This document shows positions 46,191 through 57,720 of a DNA stretch of 64,000 bases, in pieces (the stretch's first letter is position 1; each line of letters starts with the position of its first letter). The notes beneath the pieces were generated by a model that saw nothing but the letters and a program-made list of their open reading frames with translations, was not told the origin of the DNA and searched no databases. The DNA comes from Druceiella hillmani (Eukaryota > Arthropoda > Insecta > Lepidoptera > Hepialidae), in the NCBI GenBank assembly GCA_039881145.1, contig JAYKKI010000009.1:13409001-13473000 (forward strand), written 5' to 3'. The position numbers were made by a program, and so were the translations under genes.

Positions 46191-47170
46191 ATGAAATTGA
46201 TAAACCGTGAGAGATACGACGACTGGTGTTTTGCGGCAGAAAATATGTTCATGTTAGAGGGAATGGTGGACTCCGTTAAGCAACCATCACCGTCGATAGC
46301 CACTGCGGTTCAGAAAGCAGAAGATTTTAAAGCTCAAGTAAAACTATTTCTTACAAGCGACTTTTCGCTTTATACGCATATTAAAAAGTTACGATGTACG
46401 ATTTGTGGAACACGTTGAAGGAAGACACGTTTGAGGATTTCGATTATTCATGAAAAGTTAGTTTGCTGAGAAATCTCATCAGTTATACGACTTAAAAACT
46501 GCGAATCCATGACTGGCACAGAAACTGTAAGGAACTGGTTTCGAGAATGACCAGTGGATCAGGTCTGTTATATTAGCAGGACTTCCACGAAAGTTTGGGC
46601 TAATGATAATGACCATTGAGAATTCGGGGGTAAACATCAGTGCAGATGCTATAAAAATGGTACAGACAAGTTGTTATATGAGTGATATGAGTGCAGATTT
46701 TAAGTTCAGTCTGAACGTGCATTTGTTGCTAACATTTTTATAGGGGTGGTAGCACTGACAGTAACAAAGTATATTCCCAACAAAGCGGCATGAACGAAAA
46801 TAGAACGCATCAGTCACCTGTCTATTTCATTAGAAGAGACACAACATGGAAGAAAATAATTCATCGTAGCAGATGTGAAAAAATAGAATATTTGAAAAAT
46901 CAATGTCCGTCTACAGAAAAAGCGAAGGCAAATAAATTTATTGCAGTTTTTCTGACTAAGAAGTTCTATCAAACCGACTGGCACATAGATTCGGGTGTCA
47001 GAACTCATATAGTTTTGAATGTTAACATGTTGTCCAATGTTTCTAATCAACACAAAACCAAGGAAATTACTATGGCAAATCAAACGATTGTTCGCAGGAT
47101 TGGCATAGGTGACCTACAGATTACGACACGTGTGGGTAATAAGTAAATTGTAATTGTAAGAAAAAAGTGT
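46191..47170 (+). pseudogene. Copia gag-protease relic (B copy), cut at the B/C junction
   Basis: 46191-46418 is the gag N-terminus (YDDWCFAAENMFMLEGMVDS). 46790-47146 holds the gag C-terminus and the start of the protease, with HIDSGVRTHI. The zinc knuckle is damaged: His is replaced by Tyr and the first Cys is missing. Frames between 46418 and 46790 are broken. The sequence stops matching Copia near 47170, after the RIGIGDLQITTRVGNK block, exactly where unit C starts, so the duplication breakpoint cut through the element. Confidence 0.8.
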
Positions 47171-47193
47171 AATTTTTAATAATATTAATAACG

Positions 47194-47481
47194 TTACCGT
47201 ATATTATGGTGGAATGTTGCAATAAAAGCAAATAACTTTTTACAACTGTTAGGAAACCTTGTACAGAATAAATAAATATATATAGAATCTACGCAAGTAT
47301 CTACACATCTAGATAAATCGATATGGCCGTAACAAAGGCATACATAACCGAATATTTCATGTATTTCCGTCATGATTCCAAAACCCGAGGGCGACATGAC
47401 CGACCCAAATCCATTTGTCCTTGTCGATTTCGTCATATAAATCCCAAAATCCACCTGGAAATTATTTCTAAAAAATCGCAT
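47194..47481 (-). other. Unrecognised 95-codon open frame (C copy)
   Basis: Homologue of 17860-18147 with the same length and stop. Contains FQVDFGIYMTKSTRTNGFGS and SGFGIMTEIHE. Family unknown. Confidence 0.35.
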
Positions 47482-47598
47482 GAGTGGCCGCTAGGTGTGA
47501 TGGGTTTGGTTGGAGCAAAAGTGATTTTATTTATCAAATATGCCAAAGGATATTCCCTGTAAAAAAGTTGTTCATTTGTCATTGGCGCTTTTGCTAGG

Positions 47599-47781
47599 AT
47601 GAGATCGCAGCGGCATACAGTAGCTAGGTATCGGTGGCCGTTCGTCTCGCATTTTGGTATCCGCTATCTGCGACGTGTAGATTTACATTTCATTGATAAA
47701 GAACACGCATTATTCTGTACGACTAAAGTAACGGTTTGGAGAACATTTGCTGTTAAAAGAGTCAGCTATAGACATTTATAA
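47599..47781 (+). other. Unrecognised 60-codon open frame (C copy)
   Basis: Homologue of 18265-18447, same length and stop. Family unknown; may be non-coding. Confidence 0.3.
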
Positions 47782-48130
47782 GTACATTCGTTAGGCGTTT
47801 GTTATCTATACACCTTTTCCTCATACCGTAATTTTTCCTAAAAGGCTGTTTTTTTTGGTATTAAGTCTCATAAAATAAAAACGTTTTTTAGGGTTCCGCG
47901 CTTGGAAAGTACAAACGAACCCCTTACGTGATTGCTCACAACCGTTTTCCTTAGAAACAGCTTGAATTAGTGACGTGAAATTTGGTACAATAATAAAATC
48001 TAAATACATTCAACAGTATTTATTTGAAAATTTTTGGGAGAGCTAACTAAATACCTAACATTTTTTTAATTAGACATGTGTTTCGGAATATTGTTGAAAT
48101 TGCGAGATATAAGGGTCTAAAAAACATTAA

Positions 48131-48135
<5 letters not shown>

Positions 48136-48175
<40 letters not shown>

Positions 48176-48182
48176 TATGTAT
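48136..48182. repeat. (TA)n microsatellite
   Basis: TA array at the place equivalent to 18806-18870. Confidence 0.95.
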
Positions 48183-49460
48183 AATTAAAATGGAAGAGAA
48201 CACAACAATTTTTGCTGAGACGTTTGCCTGAACAGTTCAATCTATATGTGTGAAATTAGGTCTATCGGTAATAGTCTGCTACTGGTATAGTCCTAATATT
48301 GTAAAAATATTTTTCTTGTTTGTTTCTTTATTACGTAACAGTTTTTTAGGAAACAAACCGACTTTTAGCATTATATCATGCTCGCCTTTAGTCAAAAATT
48401 GCATCATCAAATTATAAATTAATTATAATATTTTACTAGCTATTAATTATATGAAAATTCGACAAATAAAATTAGATTTTTTATCGTATTATAGAATAAC
48501 AAATGCAATTGTTGATCAATCTTTACAAATGAAACAACTAGTGTATTATATATTATTTGAACAAGTTTTCTGTCAAAATCTTCTCCAAAATAATTTAAAA
48601 TGAATGTTGTAAAATCTATGTTGATAGGAAGTCTAATTTATTTGAATATTGACTTGAAGTGTCAACTTAGAATATTAAATACTTTATTTAGGTTTATTTA
48701 TGTAGGAAACAAATATTTGTAAACATTGTTTTCCTTTATTATTATAAGAAATATTTAATCTACTTCCATATTTAAAGTGTAATAAATTTCCGCAAACTTG
48801 GATAAATATTTAGTGGGATCTCGAGAACTGCCACTTAAGACCATTGAATAAAGTCGGAAATAGGTCATATTTAAATAATGGTCATCCTGGTTGAATCCGA
48901 TAAAGATATATTCGAATCTCTATGATTGAACATAACTTCCATAAAATGTGTAGAATTGATATATCGTCGACGATGAAATATTTTGACAAAGTCGAATATA
49001 TTCTAATTTTTCGTAGTTTTTGAAGAGTCCCAACTGAATTGTTTATAGAATATCTCAAAACAACCATATATTATTATAATTTTCCTTTCTTGTCAATCTA
49101 AAAATTATGTCTGTAACATTTCTTTAATAGAGGAAGAAATAGTCGCATCTATTACAACCCTTATATTGGTAAATTCGTGTCATCGGTGTCAAAGTCCAGA
49201 ATACATTGTGAGGTTCTGAAGGAAACATTTTTTATAATTTTGAGATTTAAATAACTATATGGTTTATCATGGGATGACACCTTGTAAATCCCAATATTTT
49301 ATTTTAATTATTTATTTCAATATAACTAAAAGAAATATTTATATTCAAAATATAGGAATGCCATTAAAACAAAAACAATTGTTGCCAAATTTGGTGAAAA
49401 TTATAGGTTTGCTATAATTATAACAAGTAATAAGCTGAATAAGTAGGTGGTAATTTATAG

Positions 49461-49465
<5 letters not shown>

Positions 49466-49510
<45 letters not shown>
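49466..49510. repeat. (TA)n microsatellite
   Basis: TA array at the place equivalent to 20207-20336. Confidence 0.96.
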
Positions 49511-49513
<3 letters not shown>

Positions 49514-50544
49514 TTTTTTGAGGTCATGTTGAATTAAAAAAATAACTTTTTACCACATTTTCTTTAATAATTTTTTTGTGAAATATAATTATAACATTTA
49601 TTTTTCCTGACTACTTTATTTTTGTTTTATATTTCTTGAACCTGCATTGTTTATTCTTTCACGAAACTCCATTTATCAGTGGTGAAATATTAAGGATACA
49701 GAAAATTAAAAGTCATTAACAAAAAACCTCTCATTAAAAAGCACCTTAACTTCTCACGTCTCACAGTTAGTGTCCTACAAAATTTTTAAATAAAAATATA
49801 AGGAGTGTGTTCTTTTTATTACTTAAAAAATATTTTCAGTTAAAAACATACAGAAGAATCATTAATTTGAAATACAAAAAAATTAACATGGATACATACA
49901 TACATACACCTTGTTTATGAGTGTAATACCTGCACTATTTTAACTTACACTGTTAAATTTTATTGAATATTCAATTTCATTAGACAGCAACTTACTTAAT
50001 TTAATGGTTTCGACATGGTTATTTGTTAATAAAAAACTTAGGTATTTTTTTTCAGTGAGAAACTGACTGAAAAAATGATTAAAATATCTTTTAGTTCTCT
50101 TCAGTACGTCTAAATTACATAATTATTTCGAGAAAATTATTTTAAGACATTTCGCACGGCGTAAAATAAAAATGCCCGGAAAGCTAATAAATATGAATAT
50201 ACTTAACTCAAGTGACTCGAATGTTTGCACTTAACAAGTTAGTTAATAATACATTTACAAGGGTCGATAATTTATATGGAAAACTATAATCCTTTTTTCT
50301 TTTGAACCTTTTTAGAACATCATTTAAGCAACTTGCTTTTTGATTTGGAAATTATAATGCAAAGAGTTTTTGATTACCAATACATTAAGCAATATTCCAT
50401 CTTATTGGTATCCTTATATCTAAAATGTTATTCGATGAAACATTTATTGGACAGGGGGAGCGGCGGCGCTCCAGGTAATGTGTGGCAGATGGTTAAATGG
50501 AAAATATCGTTTCATTCGACGTTTAATCTATCGACTATTCCTAT

Positions 50545-50895
50545 TTCGATCGTCATGTTTTTTATATTGAAACAAGTCGGTGGGATGACATGTTCTAAAG
50601 AGTGAAATGAATACTTTGAATCGAGAAGGTTTTATTGGAACAAGCCAAATCGAGGGACCTCCCAGTGTTTTGTTGCCGGAACCATTTTCACTTTAATATT
50701 GTTTTTTTAGCAATAAGTTATCTTGTAATGAAAAGCGTTGGGAAATGTCAGTTTGGTTAAAAATATGATTTATATTAACGACTTTCGCATCAGCTTTTAT
50801 ATATAAATAAGATTTCACATTCCAAAATTATTAGTGATTGTGTAAAAATATACGTCAAATATTTTTTAATCAATTTTCGACTTTTTTTCTTCCAT
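50545..50895. other. Block shared by C and B, absent from A
   Basis: About 350 bases follow the GATCGTC string and include TCGAGAAGGTTTTATTGGAA. The inverted B counterpart is about 34840-35180. A jumps directly from GATCGTC to TTTTTTCTTTATTA at 21467, so A lost it or B and C share an insertion. Confidence 0.7.
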
Positions 50896-52020
50896 TATTG
50901 AACTCATTCCACCGACTAGATGGATCAGTAGACCCCTACAAATGATCATCCATGAGACCATAATATTGAAGCGAGTTCATTTTGAGTTGCAATCTCCAGT
51001 AATTATAGATCTGTGAGTATAAGACATTATTACTCCACGAAATAAACTTTCCCCTTTTTCAATTTATGTTTTCGTAGGAATACATTTAAAACAGGTATAA
51101 TGAAAAAAATATGCTACTCTACAATACATAGTTATTTAGAGACTAGTATAAATTTTTTGCAAGATTTAAAATCAAGTTCACAATTCGGCACGGCCTATTG
51201 TGGGCAGATGTGTATTTCTTTGCACAGACCTTTAATGAGTTGTCTTTCTGTACTGATTTGTTTGAATTATTAGGAAGTTTTTTATACATTTTTTCTGATA
51301 TAAATAAAAAAGAAGGAATGACTACAGTTTGTGAAAAAATAATTAACCAACATTTTATTTACCACTAAATATTAGAAATCAATAGTGGTGTGAAGCAATA
51401 ATTATTAAAATATACATTTCCAAATAACATCATCAGTTGGGGCGTTATTTTATTTTTTTTAAATATTTGAATGATATTAGTATTAGGAGTTAATTATCTT
51501 TGTCAAACGTAAGATTCAAGAGGTGATTCATAATTAAGAAAATAACTTATAGACAGAAGGATGTCACTTTTGTTGAAAAACGTCATTTACTCGTCAAAAC
51601 GTCATTGCAAGGTCAATTTCTCCAAATAATCCATGATTCATTGACCGCTTTCAATTGTTACCTTAGTATTTTGTTTATCATATCATAGATCACACCAACT
51701 TGTTCATTATATGGTGTGATTTGAAAATTAATTTGTTTTAATAATTAATATATTTTAAGAAACAATTTCTAAATTGCAAACTAAAACCTTTGAGAAAAAA
51801 TCTTTTCTCAGGCGGTGACGATACATTTTCGCAAACTCTGATGTTGATATAGGTATTCCTTACATAACGTTTCAAAACGTACTAATATTATAATGAAATG
51901 GATGACTTTTCTATTTGGAACAAGTAATTCAGCAATAATAATAATTATAAGGCAAGTAAGCCTTCCAATAAAACACAAGGATTTTTCAATATAGGTCATT
52001 TCCCTTGACCAGGTCTCCTT

Positions 52021-52085
52021 TTATTTCCACTAAGTTTCGCACACGTACTACTACCTAGTATGCTTGCAAAACTTAGTGGAAATAA
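52021..52085. repeat. 20-bp near-perfect palindrome at a deletion junction
   Basis: Arms 52021-52040 and 52066-52085 are reverse complements with one mismatch. The right arm is ancestral (A 23147-23166). The left arm sits where about 630 bases present in A and B are missing. Confidence 0.85.
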
Positions 52086-53600
52086 GTCAAAAGTTGAAAA
52101 GTATGCAGTTCATGGTACATAAAGAAATTTAATAATATTTACAACCTATCTTACAAGTCTGGTATTTGCTCGTAAGACAATCTCATAGTTTTTATAGGCG
52201 TTGCATTTTCATTAAAATATTTTGGCGTCAGTCTCTGGTGGCTCAGACGAGGGATGCTAGTTCGACAAATCTCCCGACGACGATAGAGAATTATATTGTC
52301 GATATAACGTTCGAGTGAATGCAGTCAGTTTATAATGAAAGAATTAGATTTGGTTCATTTATATCTTCTCAAGTTTATATGTTTCACATAATACATTTAG
52401 TGGTTAGTTTTTAAGATGCAATCAAACATCTATGTACGACCAAAAACCTATAAGCCATAGTTCAACGAGTGATAATGGAAATTTATACACAAAATTTCTC
52501 CCTTATGTTATTTTTTTATTATTTGTTGTTTGGTTTTATTTTTTTAATATACATTTGCTTATCATATATAAACACAATTAGGTTTCACTGTTATTGCTTA
52601 TTAGACATATTTTTTAAAAACCATAATATGCTTTTGTTTTTTTTCTACCCAACATTAAACAGGAGTCACTCCTACAGTATAACGTAATGAAAATATATCC
52701 GATTTTCAACCCTTACATATACGAAACTGATAATCGTAAAGAAATGTGATTAAACTGGTTCCAGAGATTTATTCTGTAAATTTCTTATTTTAAATTAATG
52801 AAGACATTGACCACTAATAACCATGCTATGTTTTTATTAGTACTGATGGGTAATTTTCAATAATGCACATTGTATAAAATATGATTTTAAATACACACAT
52901 TTATACATTAATTTTGTTTAAAGTAAAGAATACATCTAAAAAAATCGAAGGATTTCCGTATCTGCGCCCTATATTTGAAGCTGTTGTTTTTTTGTTTAAC
53001 TTTTATTTTTATCAGTTATTTGAATTAATTTTTTGCTCTTACTTTCATCAAGGTATTTCATCAATCTAATGATATAAACTAACCTAATTAATAAAACACA
53101 ATCGTTTTAGATTACGTCACCGTGAAACCCAGAGCCGCAACATAAGCAAATAAAAGAATGAGCTTGCAAATCATGAAGTAAATTCTGGTTAAACAGGGAG
53201 CATGGTACGGCAACATTATGTTTAATATATTGATAATTGGAATGAGTTTTCATTAATATGTTGAGGAACTAGGAAACGTCAAAATTTACTTTCCGATCGT
53301 TATACTTGTATTTATTTGTAGTATCTTCGTATATATTTTTGAATTTTTGTATATTTATTTATTTATGGAGAATGTGGCCTTTTTTTCTTGACTATGTGAG
53401 TAACGCCCTATCAACAGATTTTTTTTATCCATTTTATATTAAAGTTTTGTTCTTTAAAATCTTTCTCAGCAAATATCATGGAGTTAATAAACTAATCTGA
53501 ATGGCCAAATCTTCAGTCTTAGCTAATGATGTCTTATTGTATATTACTAAATATTTTCGTTTTTTAATATATTTTATGTTAGAAAATTCAAGCATTTTTA

Positions 53601-53899
53601 TAAGAAATTTTCCCAAAAAAGTCCTCTAAAACATTATTACTTTCTACGTTACTTGTGTAAGATTAATATGTAATTAGTTTTTCGTAGTAAAATTAAATAA
53701 ATGCGGTTAAAATAAATAATTGCGGATAAAAAATTAAATTGAATATTCTTTGCATACAAGAAAATATAGTGATCAAGTTTGTCCAGCATTTGTTAAATAA
53801 CATACTAATATGTTTTGTTGAAAATAAAGAAATGATAAGTTTTTTTTATTTTACCTTGAAAAACAATTAAGTTACTAAAACATATATCTCGTAATTAAA
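53601..53899. other. Spacer between units C and D
   Basis: AT-rich, no feature recognised. Confidence 0.4.
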
Positions 53900-56290
53900 T
53901 CGTATTCAGTTACTTGATAGACATATACTTTAATGAATATGCACGGTTGTTAGCTTGACTTAAAGAAAATAATGCAAAATGTGAATAGTCCTATAGCTAA
54001 ACCTTGCATACAAATAATACTTTACCAACATGATATATTTATTCATAGCGAGAAACATCACTCCGTATGTTCGCGATGCGTTCATCTGAAATTGAAATGC
54101 GTCACACATACCTAGTCTCATATATCAGGAATATTATGGGACTGAATTGTAATATTTTTGGGGCGAGGCGGATGTTGAAAGCTTTATCACAGTCGAGAGA
54201 TTTTCGGGGAAGATTATGTGACCCATAGATAACGGCGATTTATAAAAATGGATACTGAAAACAAAAATGTTAGGCGGCAGTCTGGGTGTTCGGGCATTGA
54301 GCGATTCTTGGAATACTTAAATACAGTTTGGGGTTTATGAATAAGTATCAACATATACGTATTTGCATTATGTTGGTCTCTCAGGTCGGTTTCCTATAAA
54401 AATCGACGAATCAAATTAACCAAACAGAAATTCTACTGAAATGCTCACGGTTATGGGAATTTTGGCATTAATATAACTCATCGGTTCTTACTTCTACATA
54501 GGACAAATCAGGCAGTTTTTAGTTAGTTTTTGAAAAATATCTAAATATTTGTAACAAAATATAAAGCAAGACCACCCAGTGACTTTTATTTTGCTGTTAG
54601 CGCTGCTAAGTTTTATCGAGTGACAGAACTGAACTTAACCAATTAAATATAGGAATAAAGCAAGATTTAGTTTCTAACTTTTAAGCCATTTTTAAACATC
54701 GTCGAAAATTGGAGAAAAAGTAGAAAAATGATAATGGGGAATAAGGTTTGTGAAGTTAATATTATAGCAAGACACATTTTATATCTCGAATATTTAGGGG
54801 TTAAATTAAAAATTGCATTTTAATTTTTTATTCACACTTATTGAAGGTGATTAAAAAGTACAACAAATTTTAGAAATTATATAGATGATGGTAGATATAT
54901 TTCAGTATTGATAAAAATTTAATACAAATAAATAATTTTAAAAAATTAAAGCTCGAATAACAATTAAATGAGTACCGCGTAACTGGCGCTCCCAATAGTT
55001 CTATTTTTATGCCTTCTACCACTCCACAATTCGTTCACAGCACTCGAAGGCTTTCAATATTTCTATTCATCCGCGGAACATATTTTTTCATTGTCTAAAA
55101 GTATTTAATTAAATATTTCAATAAAAGCCGGAGGCAATCAGCCACTGGCGATAAAACAAAGGATCGGGGGCAAATCGTGAATAAAACGGGCGTTCTTCAA
55201 TGTCAAAAGTCTGCTTTAATCTTCAACAGAGTTGTTGTCAATACACTTGTGGTAAGAGGGCTTGAGATTTTGTTCGTATTTAAGTCAATACACCTAATCG
55301 GGTTACTGTTTTCGTAAACCGATTAAAAATAATCAGATTTGTCTCACATTTTTTTCTGTTTTTATTTTTACAATTAGAGAGAAGGAATATACCGAATACA
55401 TATATTTACCGCAAAATTCAAAAAGAATCTAGTCAAATATGTATCAAATCTATCAAGCACGGATAGAATATGACGTAAAAAACTAGTCAAGTAAACATTT
55501 AAAAGTATTATCCATGTATTAAATTTTGCAAGTTTGGCATAATAGTATCGAACATGGTCCGTAATTCTGCAGATATTGTGTGTAAGTGAGGGTATTTAGG
55601 GAAAGTTAAGAAATCATTTTATATATTTAAAAAAGTTTTCTCTAACTTTAATTCTAAGTGATTCAAAAATACTGTCCTAAAAAAATAAGTAAGTATACAT
55701 ATTTGTTAGATAAGTACTTTTCTGAAGAATTATAGCAAGTGAATAGAACACGCGTCACTTGTTCTGATCGTGATGGTGATTTCAAACGTTTTTTCACTAA
55801 TGTAATCGTCAAAAGAGAACTTGCACCTTTTCGCTATTTTCTTAATGAACATTAATTTTACTTAATTAGTGTTCGCATGTTTTAAAACTTTACACATTTA
55901 GGCACTTAGGAACATGTAAGAGTATGTAGAGTATCTATTAAACTGTTTACAAAAATTTATTTTACAAATAGATATTTATATTATATTTTTCGCAGACGTT
56001 GAATCGTCGTGCACATTCGTTATTGTAGAACCTGAGATAACTACTGCAGTTTTCCTACAATTTTTGCGTAGTGTTCAATAGACCTATTTGTTTACAATTG
56101 ACTACCTTTCCTGCAAACTTTCGTATATTTTTAAGTATTAGTATTTTTATTCAATAATTTTTAAATACTGTGACAAAATTCGAGTTTCAACCTCAAGCGG
56201 TTTCAAAATAAAAAGTATGAGATAGTCATATAAAAAATATATATATGTATGATTTTATAAGCATTTAGATTTTTCTTTTGATGTATGGAA
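53900..56290 (-). repeat. Segmental duplication unit D (inverted copy of A 31.0-26.7 kb)
   Basis: Anchors, D against A in reverse complement: 54050 vs 30940, 55030 vs 28360, 55200 vs 28190, 55770 vs 27315 and 56195 vs 26870. D carries a block (about 54150-54320) that E also has (61800-61970) and A lacks. No gene supported. Confidence 0.83.
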
Positions 56291-56410
56291 ACGTGAAAAG
56301 TGTAAAAGTAAGCTATCATATATATTTCTCATAATATAATTTATTAACAAAAATACCCGACATAATTCTAAACGGATGTACCTATCTCACTTTGAAGGTT
56401 TCTTAGAATT

Positions 56411-56665
56411 TACGTTACGTTACGTTTTTATAACTTAACATAATATAATATGATATAACACATAATATAACACGACACGACATGACAACACACGGTACGA
56501 TACGACACGTTACGACACGAGACGACACGATACGACACGACATGCCCCGACCAGCCACGGCACGACGAAAATTAAATAAAATAACAAAACATAAAATAAA
56601 ATAATTGAACATAACTCCGTAACGTAGCTTGACATAACGCAACATAACGTAACACTTAACATAAT
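56411..56665. repeat. Degenerate ACGACA/ATAAC short tandem array (E copy)
   Basis: Homologue of 24375-24595, with longer ACGACACGA and ACGATACGAC runs. Hydrophobic minus-strand frames here are artefacts. Confidence 0.85.
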
Positions 56666-56844
56666 GTGACGTAAATAGTCGGTCACAAATCTTGATTTAT
56701 TTAAGTAGTGATCGATGCTTGGACACATGATTAAAATTTTAAAGTTAATAATTTATCAAGTGCGCAAGTTTAAAAATTGTTCTAATTTATTGGTTTAAGT
56801 GTTTATTCAGATCGAATTAACACTAGTCTCCATAATCAAGTATA

Positions 56845-57115
56845 GGCAGAATTTAATTGGGTTAACCAGAAGACCATGCCTACTAACCAACTGATTGACC
56901 AAATGTACGTTTGAATTAAATATGTCAATCTATAAAGAAATTTCATTGACATCGCAGCGACAGTATATTTTACGATCATCAGCATATAATTGATAATTGG
57001 AGCTGAGAGTTCTTTAAATACGGGATCAATAAAAATTTTTAAAAAATAAGTGAAGAATAAAGACTACCTTTGTGTACTCCTTCAATAACCCTAAGTAGTG
57101 TCGATATCAGGAAAC
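56845..57115 (-). pseudogene. Non-LTR reverse transcriptase fragment (E copy)
   Basis: Nucleotide homologue of 24884-25216 in the same orientation. It keeps the TATAATTGATAATTGGAG and ATCATCAGCATA blocks, which encode the QLYADD region, but small indels break the frame. Jockey/CR1/I-type family by homology with the A copy. Confidence 0.65.
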
Positions 57116-57720
57116 ATAAAATAACATAACAGCATAACCCAACATAACATAACTTAACATAGCATAATATGACCTAACCTAAAGTAAACACAACATAATC
57201 CCCCCTAACGATATCTAACCTAACTAAACATCAGGCAAGTAAATAAAAACTGTGAAGCAATTATGCAAATATATTATATAGTAATGAAGGCGATTTTAAA
57301 GGAAAAACAAAGACGCTCAGGAGAAGTATTTTATTGTGCAAAATATTAAATATTAATTTACTTTTTTCAGAATAAAAATCATGTCGGTTATTTTCATAAA
57401 TAAAGTATCCCATGAGATCCGCCGTTGTAGGATTTCCTTGTCAAAATATATGGGTTGACTTAAAATACTGCAACAATTCAAATGATTTTCTATTTTTTAG
57501 ATAAAATGACTTACCTACGAAAACAAAGTTTTGTATTAAACAAATACTTAGGGAAATTTAACGTGGTATGAATGAACGGTTGATATCCATGGTCAAACCC
57601 GATTCATAAGCTATACCTCAACTAATTTTGATATAGCCAAACCTACCTACCCACCTAACCTAGCCCGACTTGACCTATTCAATTTAACCCAAGTCATTTC
57701 TAAGCCTAAGCCAATCTAAT
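57105..57720. repeat. Degenerate ATAAC/CCTAA-rich tract (E copy)
   Basis: Homologue of 25180-25930, with AACATAACATAACTTA and CCACCTAACCTAGCCC strings. Confidence 0.5.

Larger units (their letters stand above)
31066..47170 (-). repeat. Segmental duplication unit B (inverted copy of A 24.2-13.7 kb)
   Basis: Anchors, B against A in reverse complement: 31200 vs 24160, 33200 vs 23300, 35210 vs 21370, 37010 vs 20445, 42400 vs 18050, 43870 vs 16910, 44820 vs 15905, 45830 vs 15140 and 46250 vs 14640. Interruptions private to B are an insertion at about 35.76-36.7 kb, a 2.4-kb internal inversion (37.08-39.59 kb), the F-type sequence and a Penelope-like element at 42.56 kb. B ends inside the Copia protease region near 47170, where C begins. 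Confidence 0.88.
47171..53600 (+). repeat. Segmental duplication unit C (direct copy of A 17.86-24.1 kb)
   Basis: Anchors, C against A: 47330 vs 18000, 48195 vs 18878, 49900 vs 20770, 50453 vs 21355, 51430 vs 21990, 52215 vs 23240 and 53515 vs 23945. A 135-bp block at 47325 differs from A at roughly ten positions. C lacks A 22.5-23.13 kb, replaced by a fold-back junction at 52021-52085. The 53040-53250 block is shared with B (32.2-32.45 kb) but absent from A. Confidence 0.88.

Noticed and set aside
13650..47170. A/B/C duplications as an assembly duplication artefact
   Set aside because: Copies differ by many substitutions and have private insertions and deletions, which an assembler error would not create; junctions still deserve long-read checks.
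51685..51722. Short inverted repeat ATCACACCA...TGGTGTGAT
   Set aside because: Nine-base arms with a long loop are not distinctive enough to report as a structure.
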